NCBI GenBank assembly: GCA_009838595.1
Contig: VXRI01000297.1
Location: 1 to 6,978, forward strand
DNA from: Chloroflexota bacterium
Lineage (GTDB): Bacteria; Chloroflexota; Dehalococcoidia; Lucifugimonadales; JADFKI01
Length of the DNA: 6,978 nt
Direction: 5' to 3'
The notes under the pieces are model-generated. The model was not told the DNA's origin, did not search any database, and saw nothing but the letters and a program-made list of their open reading frames with translations. Within the stretch, counting starts at the first letter, position 1. Each line of letters starts with the position of its first letter. This document shows positions 1 to 5,829 of the stretch, piece after piece. The position numbers were made by a program, and so were the translations under genes.

Positions 1-335
1 CCCTCGACGTCCTTGGACAGGACTTCATCCGCACCGCAAACGCCAAAGGACTTTCAGCGGTCGCGGTCGATACGCGACATGTGTTGAAGAATGCCCTGAT
101 TCCCATAGTGACGCTGCTGTCATTTTCATTGGCGGGCATATTCTTTACCAGTTTCATTGTCGAGCGCATACTCGGCATTCCCGGGGTCGGAAATTTCACC
201 ATAGACTCCATATTCAACCGCGACTATCCCATCATATTGGCGGTAGGAATACTCGGCTCGTCGGGGTTCGTCATTGCCAATTTGATAGCGGATGTAGCCT
301 ACGCCTTCATAGACCCACGGATACGGTATCAATAA
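1..335 (+). CDS. ABC transporter permease, DppB/OppB type (3' part only)
   Basis: This is the C-terminal end of an inner-membrane permease subunit of a peptide/nickel-class (DppB/OppB) ABC importer. The reading frame is open from base 3, so the gene begins outside the window; the GTG at 81 is an internal codon and not the start. The first 30 or so visible residues carry the EAA cytoplasmic loop (QDFIRTANAKGLS, then RHVLKNALIPIVT), which docks on the ATPase subunit. Two hydrophobic spans follow (around LLSFSLAGIFFTSFIVERIL and YPIILAVGILGSSGFVIANL), and the typical family ending YAFIDPRIRYQ closes the protein before TAA. A complete DppC-type partner starts 28 bases downstream, so the pair is almost certainly one operon. 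The transported substrate cannot be told from permeases alone. Confidence 0.93.
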   Translation, partial: LDVLGQDFIRTANAKGLSAVAVDTRHVLKNALIPIVTLLSFSLAGIFFTSFIVERILGIPGVGNFTIDSIFNRDYPIILAVGILGSSGFVIANLIADVAYAFIDPRIRYQ

Positions 336-363
336 CAGCAAGACCGGATCGAGGACATAGCCA

Positions 364-1329
364 ATGGCGCTAACTGAAGTCGCCGAAGCAGCAGAAGAAC
401 TAGGCAGCGGCAAAGGGCATATCAGGCGGGCAATGGATCGCCTCATGCGTAAGAAGATTGCCATCGTCTGCATGGTCGTGCTCGCGATCATATACTTCGC
501 TGGTATCTTCGCCCCGTTCATAGCGCCTTACGACTACACCGAAATACACTACACCGCCATACGCAAGCCGCCCAGCTGGGAGTTCTGGGCAGGCACCGAC
601 TTTGGCGGGCGTGATGTACTTACTCGCGTGCTGTGGGGCATTCAGAACACCGTCATCATAACTCTTGTCTCAATGTTGACAGGGGGCTTGCTCATTGGCA
701 TTACTATGGGCCTGATGTCAGGATACTTTGGCGCATGGATTGACTCTACCATTATGCGCGTCGGAGAACTATTCGCCGCATTCCCCGACATCCTGTTTAT
801 GATAATCATCGCCGCTGCGCTCAAACCCCGTTTTATCGAGATTGCGCGCCAATTCGAGGAGAGTACGGGCATAGAAGGCATAGTCCGCTCCGGCGTAGTG
901 GACTATTTCGTCATATCACTGGCTTTGGTAGCCTTTAGCTGGGTAGGCATGGCGCGGCTCGTGCGGGGTCAGGTACTGTTTTTGAAGGAGACGCCCTTCG
1001 TGGAGGCGGCGCGCGCGGCGGGCGCGAGTACGCCTCGCGTGCTCTTTGTCCATCTCCTTCCTAATGTCATAAGTCCCGTCGCCGTCAGTGTCTCCGCCGG
1101 CATGGGCGCGATGATTGGCGCGGAGATAGTCCTCAGCTGGCTTGGTCTGGGGATACAGCCGCCGCGTCCGAGCCTTGGGCAGATGCTCCTTCAGGCAGGC
1201 AGCATAAGCGCTCTGCGCGAGGTGCCCTGGCTGCTGATTGCACCCAGCGTTGTAGCGCTTGCATTAGTGCTGGCGTGGAACTTGCTAGGCGACTCGCTAA
1301 ACGATGTGCTAAACCCACGCACGCGGTAG
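364..1329 (+). CDS. ABC transporter permease, DppC/OppC type
   Basis: A 321-residue second permease subunit of the same peptide/nickel-class importer. An N-terminal cytoplasmic stretch (residues 1-31) leads into a first membrane helix (about 32-56) and the family signature GTDFGGRDVLTR (77-88). Further helices follow at about 97-120, 140-153, 182-200, 240-262 and 288-309. The EAA loop that contacts the ATPase is FVEAARAAGAS...HLLPN (212-234). Length is close to that usual for DppC. A charged insert at about 154-180 lies between helices and probably forms an extracytoplasmic loop. The ATG is preceded by GAGGA at 351-355 with 8-nt spacing, which supports this start. It lies 28 nt after the DppB-type gene and ends in TAG; no ATPase or binding-protein gene follows, so these probably lie upstream of the window. 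Substrate is unknown. Confidence 0.95.
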   Translation: MALTEVAEAAEELGSGKGHIRRAMDRLMRKKIAIVCMVVLAIIYFAGIFAPFIAPYDYTEIHYTAIRKPPSWEFWAGTDFGGRDVLTRVLWGIQNTVIITLVSMLTGGLLIGITMGLMSGYFGAWIDSTIMRVGELFAAFPDILFMIIIAAALKPRFIEIARQFEESTGIEGIVRSGVVDYFVISLALVAFSWVGMARLVRGQVLFLKETPFVEAARAAGASTPRVLFVHLLPNVISPVAVSVSAGMGAMIGAEIVLSWLGLGIQPPRPSLGQMLLQAGSISALREVPWLLIAPSVVALALVLAWNLLGDSLNDVLNPRTR

Positions 1330-1360
1330 TTTTTCAGTTGTCAGTGGTTAGTTGGGCGTG

Positions 1361-1390
1361 TTGACATTTTCCGTCATTCCCGCCTACACA
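1361..1390 (+). promoter_or_regulatory. Possible promoter for the spermidine-synthase-like gene
   Basis: A perfect TTGACA hexamer (1361-1366) is followed after 18 nt by TACACA (1385-1390), which matches only three positions of the -10 consensus. Transcription would begin about 25 nt before the ATG at 1422. The weak -10 makes this only a candidate; it also overlaps the hairpin at 1371-1400. Confidence 0.3.
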
Positions 1391-1400
1391 TGAATGACGG
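1371..1400. repeat. Hairpin with 9-bp stem between dppC-type and spermidine-synthase-like genes
   Basis: CCGTCATTC (1371-1379) is the exact reverse complement of GAATGACGG (1392-1400), giving a 9-bp stem with a 12-nt loop. The core CCGTCATTCCCGC resembles short palindromic repeats dispersed in many bacterial genomes. No T-run follows, so if it ends transcription of the permease operon it is not a classical rho-independent terminator. A low-complexity stretch made of AGTTG and GTCAGT words (1335-1355) lies just upstream. Confidence 0.55.
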
Positions 1401-1421
1401 GTTAAAAGTTATGGAGGCAGA

Positions 1422-2942
1422 ATGCGTCGTGTTGCTGCGGAGATAGCGCCTTACTTTGTCGTCTTTTCGGCGAGCGCTTGCGGGCTGCTAATCGAGATTG
1501 TCGCTTCTCGGCTTCTTGCACCTACGGTGGTGGTGTCGTAGATCACGTGGACTAGCATCATCGGCGTGGTGCTGGCGGGCATCAGCATCGGCAACTACCT
1601 CGGCGGCTTGACGGCGGACCGGTTCCCCACACCCAAGACGCTGGGCATAATACTGCTTGGCGCCGGGTTGACCAGCCTTAGCGTCCTACCGCTGCTTGAA
1701 ATCGTCTCGCGATTGTACGACTCGCTGCACATCCTGCCGCGCATCGTGCTGATAACATCCACGCTGTTCCTCGTGCCGAGCGTCATATTGGGAATGGTTT
1801 CGCCGGTCGTCATCAAGCTGCGGCTGCGCGACCTTTCGCAGACCGGCAACGTGGTGGGCAAGATATACGCCGTATCCACCGCGGGCAGCATATTCGGCGT
1901 GTTCGTAACCGGCTTCGCGCTCATCCAATGGTTCGGCACGCGGCCGATACTGCTCGGCGTCGCCGTGTTCCTGGTGCTTATGGCGGCAGTGTTCGGCAAC
2001 CTGTGGCGGATGCGCGTAGCTGGCGCATCGGCGTTGGCGCTGTTCGCAGGCATCACCGTTATGGGGTTTGTGACCGATTCGCTTGAAACCGAGTGCCAGG
2101 TGGAAAGCAACTACTTCTGCATCAAGGTGCGCGAGCGCGAGGTGGACGGACGAGAAGTGCGCACTCTCGCGCTCGATAGACTAATTCACAGTTATGTCGA
2201 TCTGGACGATCCGACATTCTTCGTGTACGGCTACGAGAAGATATTCGCGGATGTCGCCACGATGGTCGGGCACGACAAGCCACAGTTCAGCGCCCTGTAC
2301 ATCGGCGGCGGCGGCTACACGATGCCGCGCTTTTTGCAGACGACATACCCACAGAGCCGCCAGGAAGTCATCGAGATTGACCCGGCGGTAACTCAAGTTA
2401 CGCACGAATACTTGGGCATGCCGCGCGACACGGCGATCATCACGCACAATCAGGACGCGCGGCTGATTATCCCCGAATTAGAGGCGGGCAGGTACGACAT
2501 GGTTATCGGCGACGCGTTCAACGATGTGTCAGTGCCGTACCACCTGACGACGATGGAGTTCAACGAAGAAGTTAAGCGGCGTCTGACGGACGACGGCATA
2601 TATGTGATGAATGTGGTGGACAAGTTCCACAGCGGCGGCTTCCTGCGCGCGGTCATTACCACGCTAAGGGCGAGTTTCCCGCATGTGTACCTGCTGGCGG
2701 ACAGCGATAACTTCGTGGAAGACAACCGCTTCACATTCGTCGTCGCGGCGACGATGCAGCCGTTCACTTATGCGGATGTGTACTTCGCCAGCCATTCTCA
2801 GGGACGCGGCGATCCGGATCTGACCGTAATGCCGCAAGACGAGCTGGACGATTGGCTAGCCAGAAAGCGCAATATACTGCTGATGGACGACTATGTGCCG
2901 GTGGACAATCTTCTCGCGCCCGTATTCATGGAGATACCGTAG
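1422..2942 (+). CDS. Membrane-fused spermidine-synthase-like protein, interrupted by in-frame TAG at codon 40
   Basis: Read from the ATG at 1422 (GGAGG at 1413-1417, 4-nt spacing), the frame gives a polytopic N-terminal region of about seven helices and a C-terminal spermidine-synthase-type Rossmann domain. The lesion is TAG at 1539-1541: the codons before it (ending SRLLAPTVVVS) and after it (ITWTSIIGVVLAGISIGNYLGG) are both family-like and in one frame. The rest of the frame is open to TAG at 2940. The synthase domain shows the SAM/dcSAM-binding glycine loop IGGGGYT (about 294-300), the acidic EID (318-320), QDAR (D345) and GDAFND (D364, the catalytic-loop position). Uninterrupted length would be about 506 residues, normal for such fusions. 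The gene may be a recent pseudogene, a sequencing error, a read-through gene, or restarted at GTG 1566 (458 residues, no visible Shine-Dalgarno, first helix lost). Polyamine transfer is inferred from fold only; many fused relatives have no proven substrate. Confidence 0.85.
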
Positions 2943-2980
2943 CCCTTCCCCTAGATGGGAAGGCTAGGATGGGGCAGAAC
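2940..2980 (-). repeat. C/G-rich dispersed-type repeat, copy 1 (inverted relative to copy 2)
   Basis: Read on the minus strand this segment aligns with the segment at 3253-3298 at roughly 80% identity with a few single-base gaps; shared blocks include CCCATCCTA and GGGGAA. It folds into a perfect 7-bp stem, CCTTCCC (2944-2950) with GGGAAGG (2957-2963), and a 6-nt loop. The TAG stop of the spermidine-synthase-like gene is its first triplet. It may serve as the 3' hairpin of that transcript; there is no T-tract. Confidence 0.7.
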
Positions 2981-3012
2981 TAAACATAGATGAACAAGAT
3001 GTTTCGGCGTTA

Positions 3013-3041
3013 TTGCAAAGATTGACGGAGTTGCGTAGGAT
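3013..3041 (+). promoter_or_regulatory. Possible promoter for the tRNA-like RNA
   Basis: TTGCAA (3013-3018) and TAGGAT (3036-3041) are 17 nt apart, each matching four of six consensus bases, and would start transcription near 3048, the 5' end of the tRNA-like sequence. An alternative pair is TTGACG (3022-3027) with GATACA (3045-3050), also 17 nt apart. Both are weak and neither can be preferred from sequence alone. Confidence 0.3.
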
Positions 3042-3047
3042 TGCGAT

Positions 3048-3121
3048 ACACCCGTAGTTTAATTGGAAAGAACGACACCCTTACGCAGTGTTAGATTTGG
3101 GTTCGAATCCCGTCGGGGATT
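3048..3121 (+). tRNA. Degenerate tRNA-like gene, anticodon UAC (valine-type); probable tRNA pseudogene
   Basis: The 74-nt segment threads onto a tRNA cloverleaf with all main tertiary invariants: U8 (3055), A14, G18G19 and A21 in the D arm (3057-3073), U33 followed by UAC, and a T arm TTGGG-TTCGAAT-CCCGT (3097-3113) with U54, U55, C56 and A58. A15 and U48 can form the Levitt pair. Pairing is damaged: the acceptor ACACCCG/CGGGGAT has mismatches at 2-71 and 3-70, the anticodon stem has C31-A39, and the T stem has U49-U65. G37 and discriminator U73 are unusual for tRNA-Val, which normally has A73. No CCA is encoded. A rho-independent terminator lies 93 nt downstream. It could be a decayed or newly diverging tRNA, or part of a larger structured RNA. 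Confidence 0.5.
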
Positions 3122-3203
3122 CTATCAGAGCGTTAACAACAAATGCCCGAATTTGCTAGTGCCCGTTTGCGTAAGGGTGTTATGTAGTTCACCGATTGAA
3201 CTA
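3055..3203. repeat. Long imperfect inverted repeat built on tRNA D-arm and anticodon-arm sequence
   Basis: ACACCCTTACGCA (3075-3087) recurs exactly as its reverse complement at 3168-3180, 80 nt away. The pairing continues outward: GAAC (3070-3073) with GTTC (3187-3190), and TAGTTTAATTGG (3055-3066) with CCGATTGAACTA (3192-3203), the last being 10 Watson-Crick and 2 G-U pairs. The arms span the D arm and the 5' side of the anticodon arm of the + strand tRNA-like gene. As one RNA the arms could form a 29-bp interrupted helix enclosing the T-arm hairpin and a second small hairpin (CAAAT 3140-3144 with ATTTG 3151-3155). Confidence 0.75.
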
Positions 3204-3210
3204 AGCTAAT
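3131..3210 (-). other. Second, opposite-strand tRNA-like sequence
   Basis: Read on the minus strand from 3210, this 80-nt stretch has a good D arm (GTTC, loop AATCGGT, GAAC; 3201-3187), then the 13-nt block shared with the + strand tRNA-like gene, then a T-arm-like hairpin (GCAAA, loop TTCGGGCA, TTTGT; 3156-3139). The 7-nt flanks ATTAGCT and TGTTAAC can form five of seven acceptor pairs including one G-U. There are 6 nt instead of 1 between D arm and shared block, and no proper anticodon stem. It is best described as a decayed or partial tRNA copy; the cloverleaf fit beyond the D arm may be partly chance. Confidence 0.35.
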
Positions 3211-3213
3211 ACA

Positions 3214-3250
3214 GGGGCGTTCTCTGAATGAGGGGAGCGCCCTTTCTTTT
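3214..3250 (+). terminator. Rho-independent terminator downstream of the tRNA-like RNA
   Basis: GGGCGTTCTCT (3215-3225) pairs with GGGGAGCGCCC (3232-3242) over 11 bp (three G-U pairs) around the 6-nt loop GAATGA, followed directly by TTTCTTTT (3243-3250). This is a classical + strand terminator. Because it lies 270 nt past the spermidine-synthase-like stop and follows the tRNA-like region, it suggests the island is transcribed on the + strand. Confidence 0.8.
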
Positions 3251-3252
3251 GC

Positions 3253-3298
3253 TGTTACCCCCATCCTAACCTTGCCCCCTCTGCGGGGAAAGGGACTA
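3253..3298 (+). repeat. C/G-rich dispersed-type repeat, copy 2 (inverted relative to copy 1)
   Basis: Inverted counterpart of the segment at 2940-2980. Despite sequence differences it keeps the fold: CCCC (3276-3279) pairs with GGGG (3285-3288), flanked by CCTT (3270-3273) pairing with AAGG (3290-3293). Its last triplet, CTA at 3296-3298, is the TAG stop of otsA read on the minus strand, mirroring copy 1. It probably acts as a 3' hairpin for otsA; I see no T-tract on the minus strand. Confidence 0.7.
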
Positions 3299-4729
3299 GA
3301 GTGCCTGCAATGTGGCGGTGAAGGTTTGGCTCCAGTTTCGGGATGAGTGCTTTTCTACTACGGACAGGAGCTTGCGGTTGCGCCGGCGACGCTCTTCTAA
3401 GGGCATCCGCAGCGCTTGATATGTGGCTTCTGCCGTGCCATCGATGTCGTATGGATTGACTATGACGGCATCGCGCATTGTGCTTGCGGCGCCGGCAAAG
3501 CGCGATAACACCAGCACGCCCGGGGAATCCTCGCCTTGCGCCGCTACGAATTCCTTCGCCACTAGGTTCATGCCGTCTCGCAATGGCGTAACCAAGCACA
3601 CATCGGCGTCGCGGTAAAAGCCCGCCAAGTCGGACTGCGCATACGACCGATACAGGTAGCGTATCGGCACCCAGCCCGCCTCGGAAAAGCGCCCGTTTAT
3701 CTGCCCGACAAGGCGCTCCACCAGTTCCTTTTCCTGCACATATTCCGGCACGCGCGTACGCGACGGCGACGATATTTGGATGTAGATTAACTTGTTACGC
3801 AGATTCGAGTAGCGCTCCAGCATGCGCTCGAAGATGCGCAAACGATTCGGGATGCCCTTCGTGTAGTCAAGCCTGTCCACGCCTAGAATGAGCTGCAGGT
3901 CAGGCGTGGACGCAAGCGACAGTTCATCGACCAGGCTGCGTGTGCCATGTCCGTTGCAGTCGCCCTGACTGTCGTTGCTCCGATGCGTCTTTTTCGGGCG
4001 GAATGTGCCCGGGTCTATGCCGATGGGGAATACGCCGAGCCGCGTGGAACTGCCTTCGTAGTAGTAGGTGTCGTCGTGCGATTCGCCGCCGAGTTCAATG
4101 TCTAGCGAGTCGATGAGATTGTGCATATAGCGCTCGTTGTGCAAACCGACGAGGTCGTATTCCAGCAGCGCCTGCAGCGTATCGTGCGACCACGGCAGGA
4201 TGTTGAATATCTCCGCCGGCGGGAACGGCACATGCAGGAAGAAGCCAACCTTGCCGCGCCAACCCATGCGGCGCAGTTCGTAGCCAAGGTGGAACAGGTG
4301 AAAGTCTTGCACCCATATCAGGTCGTCGCGGCTAAGCAATGGCAGCAACGACGAGGCAAAGCGCCGGTTGACACGGCGATACGAGAGGTATGTTTGACGG
4401 CGTATGTCCACATGCGAGGGGAAACTGTGGAGCAGGGGCCAGAGCGTGCGGTTGGAATAGCCAAGGTAGAACTGGCTAACCTCGTCACCGGACAGGTCCA
4501 TCGTGGCATGCTGCAAACGCCCGAACACCCTGACGGTTGGTCCCATTGTGACTCGGCGGCGGGAGGTCCGGCCGCTCCAGCCGAACCACAGACCGCCGCT
4601 TTGTTCCATTGCGGCGCGGACGGCAGTAACCAATCCACCCGCAGACGCTTCGCCTCTACCCTGCTCTTCGAAGCTTTCGCTAGGCGGAACACGGTTCGAC
4701 ACGACTATGAGTCTGCGGTTCAGCGCCAT
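3296..4729 (-). CDS. otsA: Trehalose-6-phosphate synthase (GT20)
   Basis: A 477-residue cytoplasmic glycosyltransferase of family GT20, which joins UDP-glucose (or another NDP-glucose) to glucose-6-phosphate to give trehalose-6-phosphate, the first step of the OtsAB osmoprotectant route. Visible motifs in order are LIVVSNRV (7-14), the GGL loop (31-33), WFGWSG (48-53), YSNRTLWP (91-98), WVQDFHL (139-145), HVPFPP (166-171), FPIGID (234-239), [10 protein letters not shown] (283-292) and [10 protein letters not shown] (384-393). R286, K291, D385 and E393 correspond to E. coli Arg262, Lys267, Asp361 and Glu369 at a constant offset of 24. Length matches the family. Oddities: Q141 stands where many homologues have His in HDYHL, and a polar low-complexity insert lies at about 246-270. 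No otsB phosphatase is in the window. The ATG at 4729 has an AAAGGCGG stretch shortly upstream. The TAG stop lies inside the repeat at 3253-3298. Confidence 0.96.
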   Translation of the reverse strand: MALNRRLIVVSNRVPPSESFEEQGRGEASAGGLVTAVRAAMEQSGGLWFGWSGRTSRRRVTMGPTVRVFGRLQHATMDLSGDEVSQFYLGYSNRTLWPLLHSFPSHVDIRRQTYLSYRRVNRRFASSLLPLLSRDDLIWVQDFHLFHLGYELRRMGWRGKVGFFLHVPFPPAEIFNILPWSHDTLQALLEYDLVGLHNERYMHNLIDSLDIELGGESHDDTYYYEGSSTRLGVFPIGIDPGTFRPKKTHRSNDSQGDCNGHGTRSLVDELSLASTPDLQLILGVDRLDYTKGIPNRLRIFERMLERYSNLRNKLIYIQISSPSRTRVPEYVQEKELVERLVGQINGRFSEAGWVPIRYLYRSYAQSDLAGFYRDADVCLVTPLRDGMNLVAKEFVAAQGEDSPGVLVLSRFAGAASTMRDAVIVNPYDIDGTAEATYQALRMPLEERRRRNRKLLSVVEKHSSRNWSQTFTATLQAL

Positions 4730-4747
4730 GAACTGCCGCCTTTCAGA

Positions 4748-4780
4748 GCACTATGCCCCGCCGCATTATGCCGCACTATG
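4748..4780. repeat. Short direct repeats of GCAYTATG upstream of otsA
   Basis: GCACTATG occurs at 4748-4755 and 4773-4780, and GCATTATG at 4763-4770. The last two form a tandem 10-mer, CCGCAYTATG (4761-4770 and 4771-4780), one helical turn apart. They lie 19-51 nt before the otsA start. On the minus strand the middle copy reads CATAAT, which could also serve as a -10 element, but no good -35 is present. Role unknown. Confidence 0.5.
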
Positions 4781-4807
4781 AACGATTGTTGATGCTGAAA
4801 TCGATGC

Positions 4808-5293
4808 CTATAGGGGTTCCCGCTTGAATATCACGCGGTCAAGCGTGTACTTGCCGCCGCCGATAACGCCGATAATGCCCGCAATGATGAACCACAGGAT
4901 GGTAACTTCGCCGCCGTGCGCCACGAACGCATTGCCACCGTCCGGAGGATTGGGATACAGGTGCGGCCAGGGCCAGACAGGGCTAAGCATGGCATGCACG
5001 CCGAAGTACGCAATTATCATCGTTACGGCGATAGCGCCTGCGCCAAGCCGCGTTAAGAAGCCGAAGCCGATGAGCAGCGCAGCAATCAGCTCTACCCAGC
5101 CTGCGAGGTCAACCAGCGCGCCAAGCCCGTTGGGGTTTGCGCCGGCGGGGAATCCCCACAGCAAGAACGCCTTCTGGATTCCGTGCAGGAATACCAGAAT
5201 CGCGAATATTACGCGGAACAGGAGCCAAAACTCGTCCGCATACTTTTCCAAAATACCGCCGAAGATACCGGGTTGAGTGTCATTTTCCTGCAT
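4808..5293 (-). CDS. DoxX family membrane protein
   Basis: A 161-residue four-helix membrane protein of the DoxX family. The family signature of an Arg-containing first helix ending in HG-x-x-K is present (R27...LHGIQK, 27-41), followed by ELIAALLIGFGFLTRLGAG (second helix and turn), a third helix IAVTMIIAYFGVHA, and a last helix GEVTILWFIIAGIIGVIGGG before the usual basic tail. DoxX proteins are linked to thiosulfate:quinone oxidoreductase in archaea and to redox or thiol stress in some bacteria, but for most members, this one included, the function is not established. The start is strongly supported: AGGAGGT (5298-5304, minus strand) lies 4 nt from the ATG. The gene ends in TAG and is followed after 78 nt by otsA on the same strand with no obvious terminator between. 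A TTGACA promoter and a palindromic site lie upstream. Confidence 0.9.
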   Translation of the reverse strand: MQENDTQPGIFGGILEKYADEFWLLFRVIFAILVFLHGIQKAFLLWGFPAGANPNGLGALVDLAGWVELIAALLIGFGFLTRLGAGAIAVTMIIAYFGVHAMLSPVWPWPHLYPNPPDGGNAFVAHGGEVTILWFIIAGIIGVIGGGKYTLDRVIFKREPL

Positions 5294-5330
5294 GGATACC
5301 TCCTAGCCTTTGGGGTGTCTTACATGAACC

Positions 5331-5350
5331 TGCTCAAATAAATTTGAGCA
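5331..5350. promoter_or_regulatory. Perfect 9-2-9 palindrome, operator-like, upstream of doxX
   Basis: TGCTCAAAT (5331-5339) and ATTTGAGCA (5342-5350) are exact reverse complements separated by AA. The site lies 38 nt before the doxX start and about 14-33 nt after the predicted transcription start, a position suited to repression by a dimeric winged-helix regulator (MarR- or ArsR-like size and symmetry). No regulator gene is in the window. As RNA it would also form a hairpin in the doxX leader, but the 2-nt loop makes a DNA operator likelier. Confidence 0.65.
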
Positions 5351-5370
5351 ATATCATGCATTAGGCTGTC

Positions 5371-5399
5371 AGTATGCACCGCATAGTTCAATGTGTCAA
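5371..5399 (-). promoter_or_regulatory. Predicted doxX promoter
   Basis: On the minus strand a perfect TTGACA (5399-5394) is followed after 17 nt by CATACT (5376-5371), four of six -10 matches. Transcription would start near 5364, about 70 nt before the doxX ATG and just upstream of the palindrome at 5331-5350. Confidence 0.5.
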
Positions 5400-5479
5400 T
5401 ATCTTATGCGTGCGAGATGCGAATGACAAACGGAAACCAGGTTGCGTTGACATTTGAGGCATATGCTATGTTGGAAAGC

Positions 5480-5757
5480 ATGGCTAACACGAGACTGATT
5501 ACTGCTAAGCTAAACGGTTAAAGATACGCGAATTTCTTCGCTCCGACCGCAGAGTGTATATCAAAGACGAGAGCGACTGTCGGAACTCCATAGGGGCAAT
5601 CGTCCGGATTAACAGAACAGGGGCGGCGTGGCGGGACCTGCCGGAGAAGTTCGGGAAGTCTAATAACCAATGCTGCTAGTTTGGGACATAGGTTGAAAAA
5701 GCCATGGGTATGCTCAATTATGTGAGTTCAACAACGCTCGCAGTGGAATGGGCTTGA
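5480..5757 (+). pseudogene. Decayed IS5-family transposase, N-terminal region
   Basis: Translating frame 1 from 5509 gives KRLKIREFLRSDRRVYI, then SIGAIVRINRTGAAWRDLPEKFG, the conserved N-terminal block of IS5-family transposases (RTGAxWRDLPE-x-F/YG). Homology continues in the same frame through two internal stops, TAG at 5677 and TAG at 5689 (where a Trp is expected), into VEKAMGMLNYV, which fits the following family segment, and ends at TGA 5755. The original start is probably ATG 5480 (MANTRLITAKLN), with GGAAAG just upstream and TTGACA/TATGTT at 5447-5472 as its old promoter (spacing a short 14 nt). That start is in frame 2, so a frameshift occurred near 5512-5518. The catalytic DDE region is absent. 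No terminal inverted repeats could be assigned. The rest of the 5294-5829 gap holds only the doxX control region and unassigned sequence. Confidence 0.8.
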
Positions 5758-5829
5758 GACTGATGGGTATGAACGAGTTCGACTTACCATCGCTCAATTC
5801 ACACTCTGATTTTCAACTTGCACATCGGG

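Noticed and set aside
81..335. GTG at 81 as start of a small membrane protein
   Set aside because: The frame is open upstream to base 3 and encodes the EAA motif of the permease, so this is an internal codon of a truncated gene.
1595..2110. 171-codon open frame on the - strand inside the spermidine-synthase-like gene
   Set aside because: Antisense to helices and domain sequence that are clearly conserved on the + strand; no motif.
3048..3250. T-box riboswitch or tmRNA as explanation of the tRNA-like island
   Set aside because: No T-box sequence or downstream aminoacyl-tRNA synthetase or amino-acid gene in sense, and no tag-peptide frame or Ala-type acceptor with CCA end as in tmRNA.
4121..4792. 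223-codon open frame on the + strand opposite otsA
   Set aside because: It is antisense to a clear GT20 gene, has no recognisable domain, and its low-complexity His/Arg/Gln-rich composition is typical of shadow frames in GC-rich DNA.
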